From Candidatus Accumulibacter contiguus (GTDB lineage: Bacteria; Pseudomonadota; Gammaproteobacteria; Burkholderiales; Rhodocyclaceae), in NCBI RefSeq assembly GCF_012940005.1, contig NZ_SPMX01000066.1:1-64000 (forward strand): DNA of 64,000 nucleotides, in the 5' to 3' direction. Below are positions 48,395-57,915 of the stretch, in pieces. The notes under the pieces are model-generated. The model saw nothing but the letters and a program-made list of their open reading frames with translations, was not told the DNA's origin and did no database searches. The position numbers were made by a program, and so were the translations under genes. Within the stretch, counting starts at the first letter, position 1; the number at the start of each line of letters is the position of its first letter.

Positions 48395-51373
48395 ATGGAC
48401 ATCCTCCAGCGTGCGACGCAGCTCCTGCGACATTTCATGGGCGAGGATCACCGTGACGCCTGGCTGACACTCGCATTCCACGGCGAGCATCGCGGTATCT
48501 ACGATGGCATTCCGCAGAACGGTGCGACGTCCGTCTTCACGGTTCGCTGCGTTCGCCACCTGCTCGAACGCGGCTGTGTCGGCAGCCGGCATGCGCTGTC
48601 GCTGCTGCTTGAAACTGTACGCGGTGCAGCGGGCAGCGAACTCCAGGAACACTTCCAGACCCTGATCGACGAACTCGACCGCCAGTGCACGATCCAGAGC
48701 CAGCGGGTTGCGCCGGCAACGGATGAGTTGCCCGAGCCGCTGCGCGTTTTTCGTGAAGCGCTCATGGTGCGTCACGAAACCCTGCAACTCACCGAGAAAA
48801 CGCTGCAGGAAATCCTCCGCCATCCGCCGTGCACGCTCGAAGAATACCGTCTCGCGCGCATCGCCGAGTGGTCGCAGCCACGCCATGCACTCGACAAGCG
48901 CTTCACGCGCCTGACCCTGCTGCTCGATCAGGGGCCGGACACGCACGGTCCGCGCTGGCAGGCGCAGCAGAAGCGTTTCAACGACCTGCGCGCGGTACTG
49001 ACCGAGCTCAGCGAGCCCGCGCTGGTACTGCTCGGACCGCCGGGCTGTGGCAAGAGCACCTTACTGCGCCGGCTCGAACTCGACCTCGCGGTCGATGCCT
49101 TGCACGCTGGCGAAGCCGAGCCAGGGTGCTTGAGCTTTTTCGTGCCGCTCAACCGCTATCGCCCGGCGCGCCCGGGCGAAGCACTGCCGACGCCGATGGA
49201 ATGGCTGGCGCAGGAATGGGCGCGGCGCTACCCGAAGCTGCCGGCTTTCGACGAAGTGCTGCACGCGGGGCGCTTCATCCTCCTGCTCGACGCCGTCAAT
49301 GAGCTTCCGCATAGCGATGAGGCCGACTACCGCGAGCGCATCCACTGCTGGCGCGACTTTGTCGCCGAGCTGCCGGCCGGCACACGCGTGCTGTTCTCGT
49401 GCCGCAGCCTCGATTACAGCGCCTCGCTATCGACTCCCAAGCTGTCGGTGCCGCACGTGCGCATCGAGCGGCTCAGCGACCACCAGGTCGAAAAATTCCT
49501 GACCCTCCACGATTCCAGGCACGGACCCGCACTTTGGCGGCAACTGCGCGGTACGCCGCAGCTCGACCTCTTCCGCTCGCTCTTTTTCCTCAAGCTGCTG
49601 CTCGCCCAGGCCGGCGAAGGCGGGCCGGCCTTGTCGGGCAGGGCGGCGCTGTTCAGCGGTTTCGTCCGGCAGGCGCTGCAGCGCGAGATCGCATCCGGCA
49701 ATCCGCTCTTCCGTCCCGGCGCGCTGCTCGGCAGGCGCGACCACGAACGCATCATCCGCTGCCAATGGCGCAACGCCATCGACCTGCCAGTACGCGGGCC
49801 GCTGCTGCCGGCCTTGTGCCAGCTCGCCTTCGCGCTGCAGGCGCGGCGTGTGCCCGGTGAAGTGTCGCGGGTGCGCGTGCCGTACGACGACGCACTCGAA
49901 TTGCTGCGCGCACAGCCCGGCGACGACCTGCTGCACGCCGGCGTCGCGCTGCAGGTTCTCGAAGTACAGTGGGACGATGTGCTCTACGTCCATCAACTGC
50001 TGCAAGAGTATTTTGCCGCGCGGGTGCTGGCCGGCAAACCGCAGCCCAAACTCGTGGCCAGCGCCTGGCGCACCGATGAGATTTCACCGACCCTGGCCGA
50101 GGTGCTGGCCAGCCTCGCCGATTCCGATCCGCTGCCCGAAGTGCCGACGACCGGCTGGGAGGAAACCTTCGTTCTGGCTGCCGCCATGACACCGGCGCCG
50201 GAGGCTTTCGTCACCGCCTTGATGGCGGTGAACCTGCCGCTCGCCGGTCGCTGTGCGGCACAGCCCGACGTCGTCGTCTCGGACACACTGCGGCGGCGGC
50301 TGCAGCAGGCGCTGGTCGTGCGCACTCGCGATCCCGCCGTCGACCTGCGTGCGCGCATCGCCGCCGCCCGTGCCCTCGGCGGACTCGGCGACCCGCGCTT
50401 CGCATGGCACTCCGGTCCACACGGCGAGTTCCTGTTGCCGCCGCTGGTAACTGTCGACGGCGGAAGCTACTCGATCGGCAGCGCTGAAGAGTTGACGGCG
50501 CACCAGGTGCAGCTCAGTCCTTTCGCGATTGGTCAGTTCCCGGTGAGCAACGCCGAATGGAGCGGTTTCATCGACGCTGGCGGCTATGAGGACGAGCGCT
50601 GGTGGCCGAGCAAAGCGGCGCAGCGCTGGCGGCGCGGCGAGGGGGCGACGGAAGCAGAGAAGCAGCAGCAGCGCGAATTCAGGCAGTGGCTGCGTGACAA
50701 TCCGAAGCGTATCGAACAACTGCTCAGAGAGGAGCGGATCAGCTCGAAGCATGCGAAGGAATGGGAGACGATACGGCAGATGTCCGACAGCGAATTTGAC
50801 GCCTTGCTCGATGACTGGTACCCCTCCGGTCGGCAAACACAGCCTGCGTACTGGAATGACCCGGCGTACAATGACCCCAGTCAGCCGGTGGTCGGTATCT
50901 GCTGCTACGAAGCCCTTGCTTACTGCGCGTGGCTGTCGGCGCAAACCGGGCAGAGCTGGCGACTGCCGAGCGAAGACGAATGGGAAGCCGCTGCGCGCGG
51001 GCCTGAGCACAGGCGCTATGCGTGGGGCGAAGTCTTTGACGCGACGCGCTGCAACACTTTCGAGAGCCATGTGCGCGGCACGACACCGATTGGTGTCTTT
51101 CCGGGAGGTGATACGCCGGACGGGCTGGTCGACATGTGCGGCAATGTCTGGGAATGGACCAGCAGTCCCTATTTGCCTTACTCTTATTCACCCAATGGAC
51201 ACCGCAAGGATCCCGAACAAGCCGAGGTCCGGCGCGTGCTGCGCGGCGGCTCCTGGTATTACGGTCGCGGCTTCGCGCGCTGTACCTACCGCCTCGGCTT
51301 CCTCCCTGGCTACCGCAGCGGCTACCTGGGTTTGCGCCTGGTGTGTCTCTCTCCCAGCGTGCAGACCTCCTGA
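48395..51373 (+). CDS. NACHT-type STAND NTPase fused to FGE-sulfatase/C-type-lectin-like domain
   Basis: The 992-aa protein has an N-terminal ~150-residue helical region that may be an effector-associated domain (not assigned). A NACHT NTPase follows, with Walker A LLGPPGCGKSTLL (~211-223) and Walker B FILLLDAVNELP (~291-302). A helical middle region follows, then from ~685 a formylglycine-generating-enzyme-like domain (GSYSIGSAEE, FPVSNAEWSGFI, RLPSEDEWEAAARG, GLVDMCGNVWEW, RVLRGGSW). FGE folds of this kind serve as variable ligand-binding domains in DGR targets and some NLR-like proteins. The C-terminus has the DGR-type GGSW...GLRLV module. It could be an immune-like or signalling receptor. 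No RBS is obvious. GC-rich codon use is like its neighbours. Confidence 0.85.
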   Translation: MDILQRATQLLRHFMGEDHRDAWLTLAFHGEHRGIYDGIPQNGATSVFTVRCVRHLLERGCVGSRHALSLLLETVRGAAGSELQEHFQTLIDELDRQCTIQSQRVAPATDELPEPLRVFREALMVRHETLQLTEKTLQEILRHPPCTLEEYRLARIAEWSQPRHALDKRFTRLTLLLDQGPDTHGPRWQAQQKRFNDLRAVLTELSEPALVLLGPPGCGKSTLLRRLELDLAVDALHAGEAEPGCLSFFVPLNRYRPARPGEALPTPMEWLAQEWARRYPKLPAFDEVLHAGRFILLLDAVNELPHSDEADYRERIHCWRDFVAELPAGTRVLFSCRSLDYSASLSTPKLSVPHVRIERLSDHQVEKFLTLHDSRHGPALWRQLRGTPQLDLFRSLFFLKLLLAQAGEGGPALSGRAALFSGFVRQALQREIASGNPLFRPGALLGRRDHERIIRCQWRNAIDLPVRGPLLPALCQLAFALQARRVPGEVSRVRVPYDDALELLRAQPGDDLLHAGVALQVLEVQWDDVLYVHQLLQEYFAARVLAGKPQPKLVASAWRTDEISPTLAEVLASLADSDPLPEVPTTGWEETFVLAAAMTPAPEAFVTALMAVNLPLAGRCAAQPDVVVSDTLRRRLQQALVVRTRDPAVDLRARIAAARALGGLGDPRFAWHSGPHGEFLLPPLVTVDGGSYSIGSAEELTAHQVQLSPFAIGQFPVSNAEWSGFIDAGGYEDERWWPSKAAQRWRRGEGATEAEKQQQREFRQWLRDNPKRIEQLLREERISSKHAKEWETIRQMSDSEFDALLDDWYPSGRQTQPAYWNDPAYNDPSQPVVGICCYEALAYCAWLSAQTGQSWRLPSEDEWEAAARGPEHRRYAWGEVFDATRCNTFESHVRGTTPIGVFPGGDTPDGLVDMCGNVWEWTSSPYLPYSYSPNGHRKDPEQAEVRRVLRGGSWYYGRGFARCTYRLGFLPGYRSGYLGLRLVCLSPSVQTS
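51232..51354 (+). other. Candidate DGR variable region (VR) in the NACHT-FGE gene
   Basis: After RGGSW the codons read TAT TAC GGT CGC GGC TTC, and later CTC GGC TTC CTC CCT GGC TAC, ending in LGLRLV. Known DGR variable proteins show GGSWxxx...RxxxRxxxxxxxxxxGFRLV, with variable positions encoded by AAC/AAT in the template. Nearly all candidate variable codons here end in C or T, as adenine mutagenesis of AAC/AAT would leave them. High GC content also favours NNC codons, so this is suggestive only. Confidence 0.5.
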
Positions 51374-51396
51374 AAACCCGACCGGCGAGGGTTTTC
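51372..51396 (+). other. Hairpin directly after the candidate VR
   Basis: GAAAACCC (51372-51379) pairs perfectly with GGGTTTTC (51389-51396) around a 9-nt loop; the arm overlaps the stop codon. DGR targets often have a hairpin or cruciform just downstream of VR that aids retrohoming. It lacks a T-run, so it is not a typical terminator, although a termination role is possible. Confidence 0.5.
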
Positions 51397-51428
51397 GCCC
51401 TTGATACGGATGTAAAATTTTATATGCC

Positions 51429-52088
51429 ATGACAAAGTCGTTAACTGATGTTCCAAGTATCTTTTTTCGCAAGTTTTTTTTCCTGGAGTCGCGTCTTTCG
51501 AAGAAAGCCTTCTCGCGAACCGGCTTCCTCAGTTTTCCCCGTCTGATCGCCTGCCTGCTCGGCGGATATCCGTCGAAAGTGCAGTCGGAACTCGACGCGT
51601 TCTTCGCCAATCGGGCGAACCGCGCCGACCTGCTGCGAGAAGTCTCCGCGCAGGCCTTTGCCCAAGCCCGGAAGCAGGTGTCGGCTATCCCCTTCGGGCT
51701 GCTCAACGAGCATTTCCTCGCCTTGGTCGATGCGCAATTCGGCTTTCCTCTCGGGCACGGGTTGCGGGTGCTGGCCGACGATGTCACAGTCCTGCACCTG
51801 ACCCGGTTCGGCAAGCCATTCGTCCGCCCTGTGGTCGACGCCATGGGCTTCGCGCTCTATCTGCCCGGGATCGAGAGGACTCTGGCCACCAAGCGCTAGA
51901 CTCCCGACATCGGCGAGCGCCAGAGGCTCTTCGAACTCCTCGACAAACTCCGCCCCAACGACCTTCTGGTGCTCGACCGCGGTTAGCAGGCCTACTGGCT
52001 CGTCGCCGCCTTGTGGCAGCGAGGACGCCATTTCTGCACAAGAACTTCGTCCAGATCAAGCCAAACCGGTCATACCCCAGAAATTTAA
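51429..52088 (+). pseudogene. IS4-type transposase pseudogene
   Basis: The frame starts at ATG 51429 (MTKSLTDVPSIFFRKFFF) and continues to a TAG at 51897-51899, then reads on in the same frame (TPDIGERQRLFELLDKLRPNDLLVLDRG) to a second TAG at 51984-51986 and a final stop at 52088. The first DDE aspartate region (VVDAMGFALYLP) and the second (LVLDRG) are recognisable, but the C-terminal third is missing. Two in-frame amber stops and the truncation indicate a dead copy. Confidence 0.75.
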
Positions 52089-52210
52089 AGTAAAATCCAC
52101 GTTTATCAAACGCTTACAAGAGAAGAATATGGCTATCTTCTGATAGGTTGAGAGCGTTGATTCGTGACCCACCGCGACATTCACATCACATGACGCATGT
52201 CGACGGCAGG

Positions 52211-54949
52211 CTATACGCGCTCCAGGTACTTCCAAAGTGCGTTGCGGAAGGTGTCGTTTCCATTGCTGTCCCCAAAGACGCGCGTGGAGATCTCGAGTCC
52301 CAGCTTACGGTAACTCTCCCACTGAGCTTCATCGTAGAACTGGTCGGTCGTCGACTCCTGGGGAAAGTCTGGGTGAGCGGAATGATACTGCACGAGATCG
52401 ACCGGTACCCCTGAGACGAGCCGCGGCTTGAGAACAACAACGTGAGCATCCGGAGCGTTCCTGGCAACAGGATTGGCCCCCGCATGGAACACCTTCAACA
52501 GCAATGCGCATTTGGCGCTCTCAGGCCCACCTTTATCGCCAACAGGCTCAAAGTCCTCAGGTATACCGAATACAGGTCCGAGAATCTTGTCTTCCGCTAT
52601 TTCGCGGTCGACCTCGACCTCAATACGAAAATCGATGCGCGCCAGGCGCACCAGATTGGCGATGTCGTCAAACTGATACCCGGGATCGCACCCGCAGTCG
52701 CAAACGACGATCAAGCGAACTTTCCGCTCGGGCCGTAGCAGCTCGTAGATGGCAGTGTTTTCGAAATGGCCGCCGTCGGAGAGATACAGTAGAGGCCGGC
52801 GGGTCCCATGAAAGGTCGCAAACAATTCATAGAACAGGTACGTCTGGGTCTTGAACAGGGTGCGGATGCCTTTACCAAATCCGGAGCCCATCCCTGTAAC
52901 TTGTTTGCCAGCTCCGGAGCCCTTTCCTGAGCTGGTGATTCCAGACGCCCACCAGCGGCCCAGCCGGATATTCGTCAATCCCATGAGGAGCGACAAGCCG
53001 AGTGTAGTGCCTCGTCCCAGAGCGGTGGAGAAAGCTGCGCCAGAGACCCCTACCCACTCACCAAGCGTCAGTTCAGCATCCAGTTCGCCGCTGCTGATCT
53101 TGCCTGGACCTGGGACGAGCTTGCCATCGACAACGAAGCCCGATGGCAGGACGGCTAGCGGCTTTCCCTTGCGATCCCTCTGAACGAGTTGCTCACCCGG
53201 GTCGCTGGTCTGGTTCAGGCACACATTGATAATATGAATCGGCATCAACGAATTATCATAGTACCGATCCATGGTCATCTGGTCCCCGGGGGCCGGTTCG
53301 GCGACACTGCGAAGCTTGTCGCTGCCTTTCCCAAAACGGTCGCCATTGCTGGCACCCAGGTAGGCGCGGGTAAGGCGTGCGCTATAAAGCGTTTGCAGGG
53401 TCGACAGATTGAGAAATCCGGGAAACCGGCCGCCGACGAGGGAGAGGATCAGGGCAATGCCAAATGTCACGGCAAGTGCAATGACTGCGTCGACGTGGTC
53501 AGTCTGAATTGTCGATTCGAGAAGGTCGACTGGCGACTCGCCCCGCCAACGAATCCACAGCACCAAGAGCGACCAAAACATGGCCGTCAGGAACAGCAAG
53601 GCGACTCCGCCAATCGTCGCGGCGGCACTGGCCGGGATTTTGCTCAGCCAACCTCCCTTCGCCGCGTCAGGCAGCGAGGTCGCCATCTGCCGGAGTACCC
53701 AGGCCAATCCGCCGGTTGCGGCCGTTGATGTCAGCCATGCGGCGATCCGATGGTCCAGAACATAAATCGACTGGGCTGTCGTATCCACCAAAGCCACCAA
53801 GGTCACGCCGGCCAACCAGATACACCCGGTGGTAAGCATGCGTGTCAGGGTGACACGCTGCACTCCAATGGAAACGGCGGTACGTGCAGTCGTCGCGTAC
53901 CAGACGAAGGCACCCACGCTTAAGGCCCCGAGAGCCCCCAAGGCTCTTGCGAACCCACGCCAATTCGGCCCCAGTTTCGAATAACAGGCGGCAGCCACAA
54001 CGACAAGGAGGAAGCCAAGCAGCAACCCGAAAAGCCCTGCTTTCGAAAACACCTTCGGCCGGGTCTGAACCGTTCCACCACGGGGTGGGTGCGTAAACCA
54101 GAAGGCGAGTCCGCAGGGGATCACCCACAATAACGCAACCGGCAACGAAACCCACCACACGGGACTCCACCAAACCCAGCCGCCGCAATCGGTCACGCCC
54201 TTCAACAGGGACAACTCGTATGTACGGTAGGTCTCTAGCCAGCATCCGGTACACGAAATCGCAACAAGGCCGGCGCGACCCAATGCGATCAACGCGAACG
54301 CCGTCAGGAACACAATGCCCAAGACGTATTGCACAGAAAACCAGTTTCGCACCGCCAGCGATGCTGCATACACCATGTCGCCGGAACCGGTTGGGGCCAT
54401 GTACCGCCCATTTTCTCGCAACCAGGCGAGCGGCGCCGCACCTGGACGTTCAGGGGTGAAGTGAACCCGGCTGGTGAGTCGTCCGGGAGGTTCGTGTGCG
54501 AAGACCTCGTACGCTTGTTGTGCAGTTTTTGCATCCAAGGCTGGGTCCGGAGCATCACCTTGCTTGGGAGGATCATCTTCCTTGTTTAAACGCCCTCTCG
54601 CAAATAGGCTGCCGAAAAAACTGCCTATATAGCCACCCCCACTGACGGTCGAGAGGTAGTCGAACTGGGGAAGCAGACTCTCACGGCTACTGCCGGACTG
54701 GCCCGACTTCTCGATCGATGAACCCTGCGGACGGGGCGCCCTGGCGAGGCCTTGCAGGACGCCTAGGCAAAACGTGGCGCTGCGGATCCCTCCACCGGAG
54801 AAGGCAAGCGCCCATTGCTCGTCGTCGTGTCCTTCCGGCCGGACGACCTTGAAGCCCTCACGGCGCCCTTTTGCACGCTGGATTTCAGCTTCGTACGGCG
54901 GAGCGGTTCCCTGCTCGCCTGGTGAATCTGGGGACAAGTGGTAAGACAT
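52211..54949 (-). CDS. Membrane-embedded patatin-like phospholipase
   Basis: The 912-aa protein has an N-terminal patatin half with the oxyanion motif SGGGIRSATF (~49-58) and the likely nucleophile in STVSGGGYIG. A block of several transmembrane helices follows (residues ~200-510). The C-terminal patatin half has the catalytic Asp in LSDGGHFENTAIYEL. This split, membrane-inserted form resembles a subgroup of large bacterial patatins of unknown role; lipid acyl hydrolysis is expected. AGGAGG precedes ATG 54949. It stands alone between mobile-element remnants, suggesting an accessory location. Confidence 0.85.
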   Translation of the reverse strand: MSYHLSPDSPGEQGTAPPYEAEIQRAKGRREGFKVVRPEGHDDEQWALAFSGGGIRSATFCLGVLQGLARAPRPQGSSIEKSGQSGSSRESLLPQFDYLSTVSGGGYIGSFFGSLFARGRLNKEDDPPKQGDAPDPALDAKTAQQAYEVFAHEPPGRLTSRVHFTPERPGAAPLAWLRENGRYMAPTGSGDMVYAASLAVRNWFSVQYVLGIVFLTAFALIALGRAGLVAISCTGCWLETYRTYELSLLKGVTDCGGWVWWSPVWWVSLPVALLWVIPCGLAFWFTHPPRGGTVQTRPKVFSKAGLFGLLLGFLLVVVAAACYSKLGPNWRGFARALGALGALSVGAFVWYATTARTAVSIGVQRVTLTRMLTTGCIWLAGVTLVALVDTTAQSIYVLDHRIAAWLTSTAATGGLAWVLRQMATSLPDAAKGGWLSKIPASAAATIGGVALLFLTAMFWSLLVLWIRWRGESPVDLLESTIQTDHVDAVIALAVTFGIALILSLVGGRFPGFLNLSTLQTLYSARLTRAYLGASNGDRFGKGSDKLRSVAEPAPGDQMTMDRYYDNSLMPIHIINVCLNQTSDPGEQLVQRDRKGKPLAVLPSGFVVDGKLVPGPGKISSGELDAELTLGEWVGVSGAAFSTALGRGTTLGLSLLMGLTNIRLGRWWASGITSSGKGSGAGKQVTGMGSGFGKGIRTLFKTQTYLFYELFATFHGTRRPLLYLSDGGHFENTAIYELLRPERKVRLIVVCDCGCDPGYQFDDIANLVRLARIDFRIEVEVDREIAEDKILGPVFGIPEDFEPVGDKGGPESAKCALLLKVFHAGANPVARNAPDAHVVVLKPRLVSGVPVDLVQYHSAHPDFPQESTTDQFYDEAQWESYRKLGLEISTRVFGDSNGNDTFRNALWKYLERV

Positions 54950-55191
54950 GTCGGCCTCCTATGGATAGCCAAACGAACGGAGATCCCAAGGATAGCGTTT
55001 ATCCGCTGCCCAGAAACTACCCAGTCTGATCGCTTGCCTATTACAGCAGATGAACCTCGGCGGGCTGACGCGGCGAGCGAAAAAGCCCTTGTGGGCATTG
55101 TAAGCGCCTTGGGTCCGCCGTCAAGCCTGGCCAGCGACCCAGACGGACCTCCCTAGCCCAAGTGTAGCTTCTCAAAAACTGGTGGTCCGGC

Positions 55192-55500
55192 TCATGCGGC
55201 GCGTTGGCGCATGCGGTCGGCGAGGGACGGCACTTTGCCGGCGTTGGTGAGGCGGTCAGTGAGATAGGCCCAGAAGGAGACACCGAGCATTCGGCAGGTT
55301 TTCTTCAGACTGGCGATGGCCAGCATCGGATGGATGCCTTTGGCCACGTGGCCGCCCAACAAGGCGGCCTCGGTGGCGATGTGGCGGTGGCGCTCATCGC
55401 AGATGCCGAGGCGGTCGAGATGCGCCGCCCAATCGTCACCGGCCATGGTTTGCCTCGTTGAACACTGTTGAACCTTGGCTTTACCATCACACCGCTGTGA
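55192..55500 (-). pseudogene. Transposase C-terminal remnant (IS66-like?)
   Basis: A minus-strand frame ends ...HPMLAIASLKKTCRMLGVSFWAYLTDRL...LADRMRQRAA at 55192. The LKKTCRxLGVSFWAYLxDRL pattern recalls the end of IS66-type transposases, but no catalytic part is present and the upstream half of the frame looks out of register. The family assignment is tentative. The region between it and the patatin gene (54950-55191) and 55501-55790 shows no gene. Confidence 0.35.
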
Positions 55501-55790
55501 GCGGAATGCATCTTCGCCACGATCGCAATGCGCACGGAGTTGCCGGTCGCTCAGGCTGGCGGGGGGCAGGTCCTGCGATCGAGCATCGAGTACCCACAAT
55601 CACCGTCAACTCCGGGAAGCGCCACGCCAGTACTTCTGCTGCTCAGCTGTCTCACGCGCACCGACACGGGCTCAGCGATTGTTCACCGTGCTCAGGGCAA
55701 TACCCGCAGCCATGAACGATCCGCCCGCAAGCCGGTTGATCAAGCCTCCTTGCTTTCGGGGCGCTGAGTGAAAACATCGTGTCTGGACTG

Positions 55791-57915
55791 TCACCCGGAT
55801 GCTGCGCGTGACGGGTGCGAAGTCGGTACGGCAGATCTGGGTGACAACGACTCGGGAATGTTGGAGCGGCCTTGATCGTGTCTGTCGCTTCGCACCTTGA
55901 TGACCGGGGCCTGTGTCGGCCACAGCCCGCGCGCAATGACTCGCCCGCCATCGAACAGCAGCCAGCTTTGCCCGCCGTAGTGCGGCAGCGGCCGTGCCAG
56001 CGCACGCAGCGCGGCGGCATCGGTGGCGACCACCGCGAGCAGCGGCACGCGCTCGACCGTCCACACCCGCGCCGAGCCCCGCTCACCGTTTTTTTCCAAG
56101 GCATCCGACGGCTTTGGCAGGCCGCTGGCCAGCAGCGCGGCATCGACCTCGGACGGTGTGCCGATGAGCATCACCGACTCGTCGGCAGCGAGTGCCGCTT
56201 TCATCTCCGACAAGCCAAGCGGCGTCGCCGGTCGCTCGAAAAACTGACCGACGACGACCCTGGCCGCGTCGCGAAACGCGACATCGCCACCGAGAACGAT
56301 CGAGCGCGGCTTCAGCGCGCCGATCCAGCGGCGCAGGATGGGCGGTCGTTCACTGACCTCGAGGCGGCGCCAGAGACGCGCTTCGGGGTCAAGGCGAAGC
56401 TGCTCCGGACGAAAGTCGAGATCGATCTCGGCGACCGCGCGCACCTTGTCAAACGCGACCCAGCGCACGACGCGTCGCTCGCCGGTGGCGATTTCAACTG
56501 GCAAGCGCAGGGCGAGCGGCGGCTGTTCCTGACGCAGCGTCAGGTGCAGGCGATAGCCGGCGGCGTGTCCGCTGACCACGGCACTAACCACCGCTACCTC
56601 GGGCAACTGCCGCGAACTCAGCCATTGCGCGAAGAAAGCGCGCAGTTCGGCGCCCGAGGAACGCTCGAAGGCGCGGCAGAGATCGTCCCAACTGGCCTGT
56701 TGGAAGCGCTGCGCCTGCCAGAAATCGCGTAGCCCCTGCCGGAAGGCCGCCTCGCCGATGCGGTCGCGCAGCATCAGGAAAAGCATTGCCGCCTTGCCGT
56801 AGCCGATGGCCGCCTCGGCGCCATGCTGACGCGAACGAAAGTCGCCTAGCGCTGGCTGGCCGGTCGCCGGCAGCGCCGCGGCGTCGCGCAGCCAGCCCAG
56901 ACGCATGTCGCGCGCGGCCGCCGCCGAACGCTCCTCGCTGTAGGCGTAATCCGCCAGGAAGGTGGTCAGCCCCTCGCTCCAGTTGCCGCTCTGCGCCTCG
57001 ACATAAACCCCGTTACCCCACCAATTGTGCAGGATTTCATGCCCGAGGGAACTGGCGCGGATGAATGGCAGGCGCAGGACGTCGACCCCGAGATAGGTCA
57101 GCGTCGGCATGCCGAAGCCCGTCGGCAGCGGGCTGGCGACGATCGAGAACGCGTCATAGGGATAGGCGCCGATGAGGCTACTGTAGCGCGCGATGTAGCG
57201 CTCGCTATCGGTGAGGTAGCCCGCAGCCAGCCCCGGCTCGGAGTCGAGATCGGCCGGAAAATAGGTGCGCAAACGCAGCGCCGGTGCGCGTCCGCGAGCC
57301 ACCAGGCGCTCGCGAATACGCCATGGCCCGGCCATCAAATCGATGCCGCCGGTTGCCTGGGAAAACTCAAATTCGGCCTGGTAGCGCTCGCCGGCGCGAA
57401 CCGGCAGGCGCTCCTCGAACAGGCGGCCGGCAACCAGCGCGCGCTGCTCGCCAGGCACCGATAGGCGAACCCGATAAGCAAACAGCGCGGCCTGCGGCTG
57501 CGGATACCAGCCGCTGCCAGCGGGAAGAAACGATCCCTCCGCCGCCGCCATCGGCGGCAATCCGCTCAACACCTGGCGATAGTCACGGTGCACTTCGGTC
57601 GCCGGCAGCGTACCGGCGTAGGTGATCCGCAGTTGCTTGGCGCCTGCCGGCAGGGCGAGGCGCCACAGGCGGGTGCCGTCACGAGGGGTGGCAGCGTCTG
57701 CCGGCCGAATGCGACAGTCGGCCACCACGGCCTCGCTCACAGTCAGGGATTCGTGCAGTTCGAATTCGAAGCTCCGCCCGGAAACCGGCAGTTTGGCAAT
57801 CACCTCGAGGCGCCGCTGGTCGGGATCGAGCGTCACGGTGAGGTCCAGCGCCGGTGCGGCTCCCACGCCTGCGGCCAGGAGCAGGGGAGTGGCGGCGGGA
57901 AGCGGATGACGACAT
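55791..57915 (-). CDS. M1-family (gluzincin) peptidase, start disrupted
   Basis: The zinc-peptidase signature HEILHNWWG (SLGHEILHNWWGNGVYV) and the downstream Glu in NWSEGLTTFLADYAY identify an M1-like aminopeptidase fold. An N-terminal beta domain (LDLTVTLDPDQRRLEV) and a C-terminal domain follow. No in-frame ATG/GTG precedes the signal-peptide-like LLLAAGVGAAPA. ATG 57915 (MSSSASRRHS) is in another frame and would join it if one base were removed near G4 at 57884-57887, giving 707 aa with a good signal peptide. It probably acts in the periplasm or outside. It is encoded with the ChaN-PDZ gene upstream. Confidence 0.75.
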
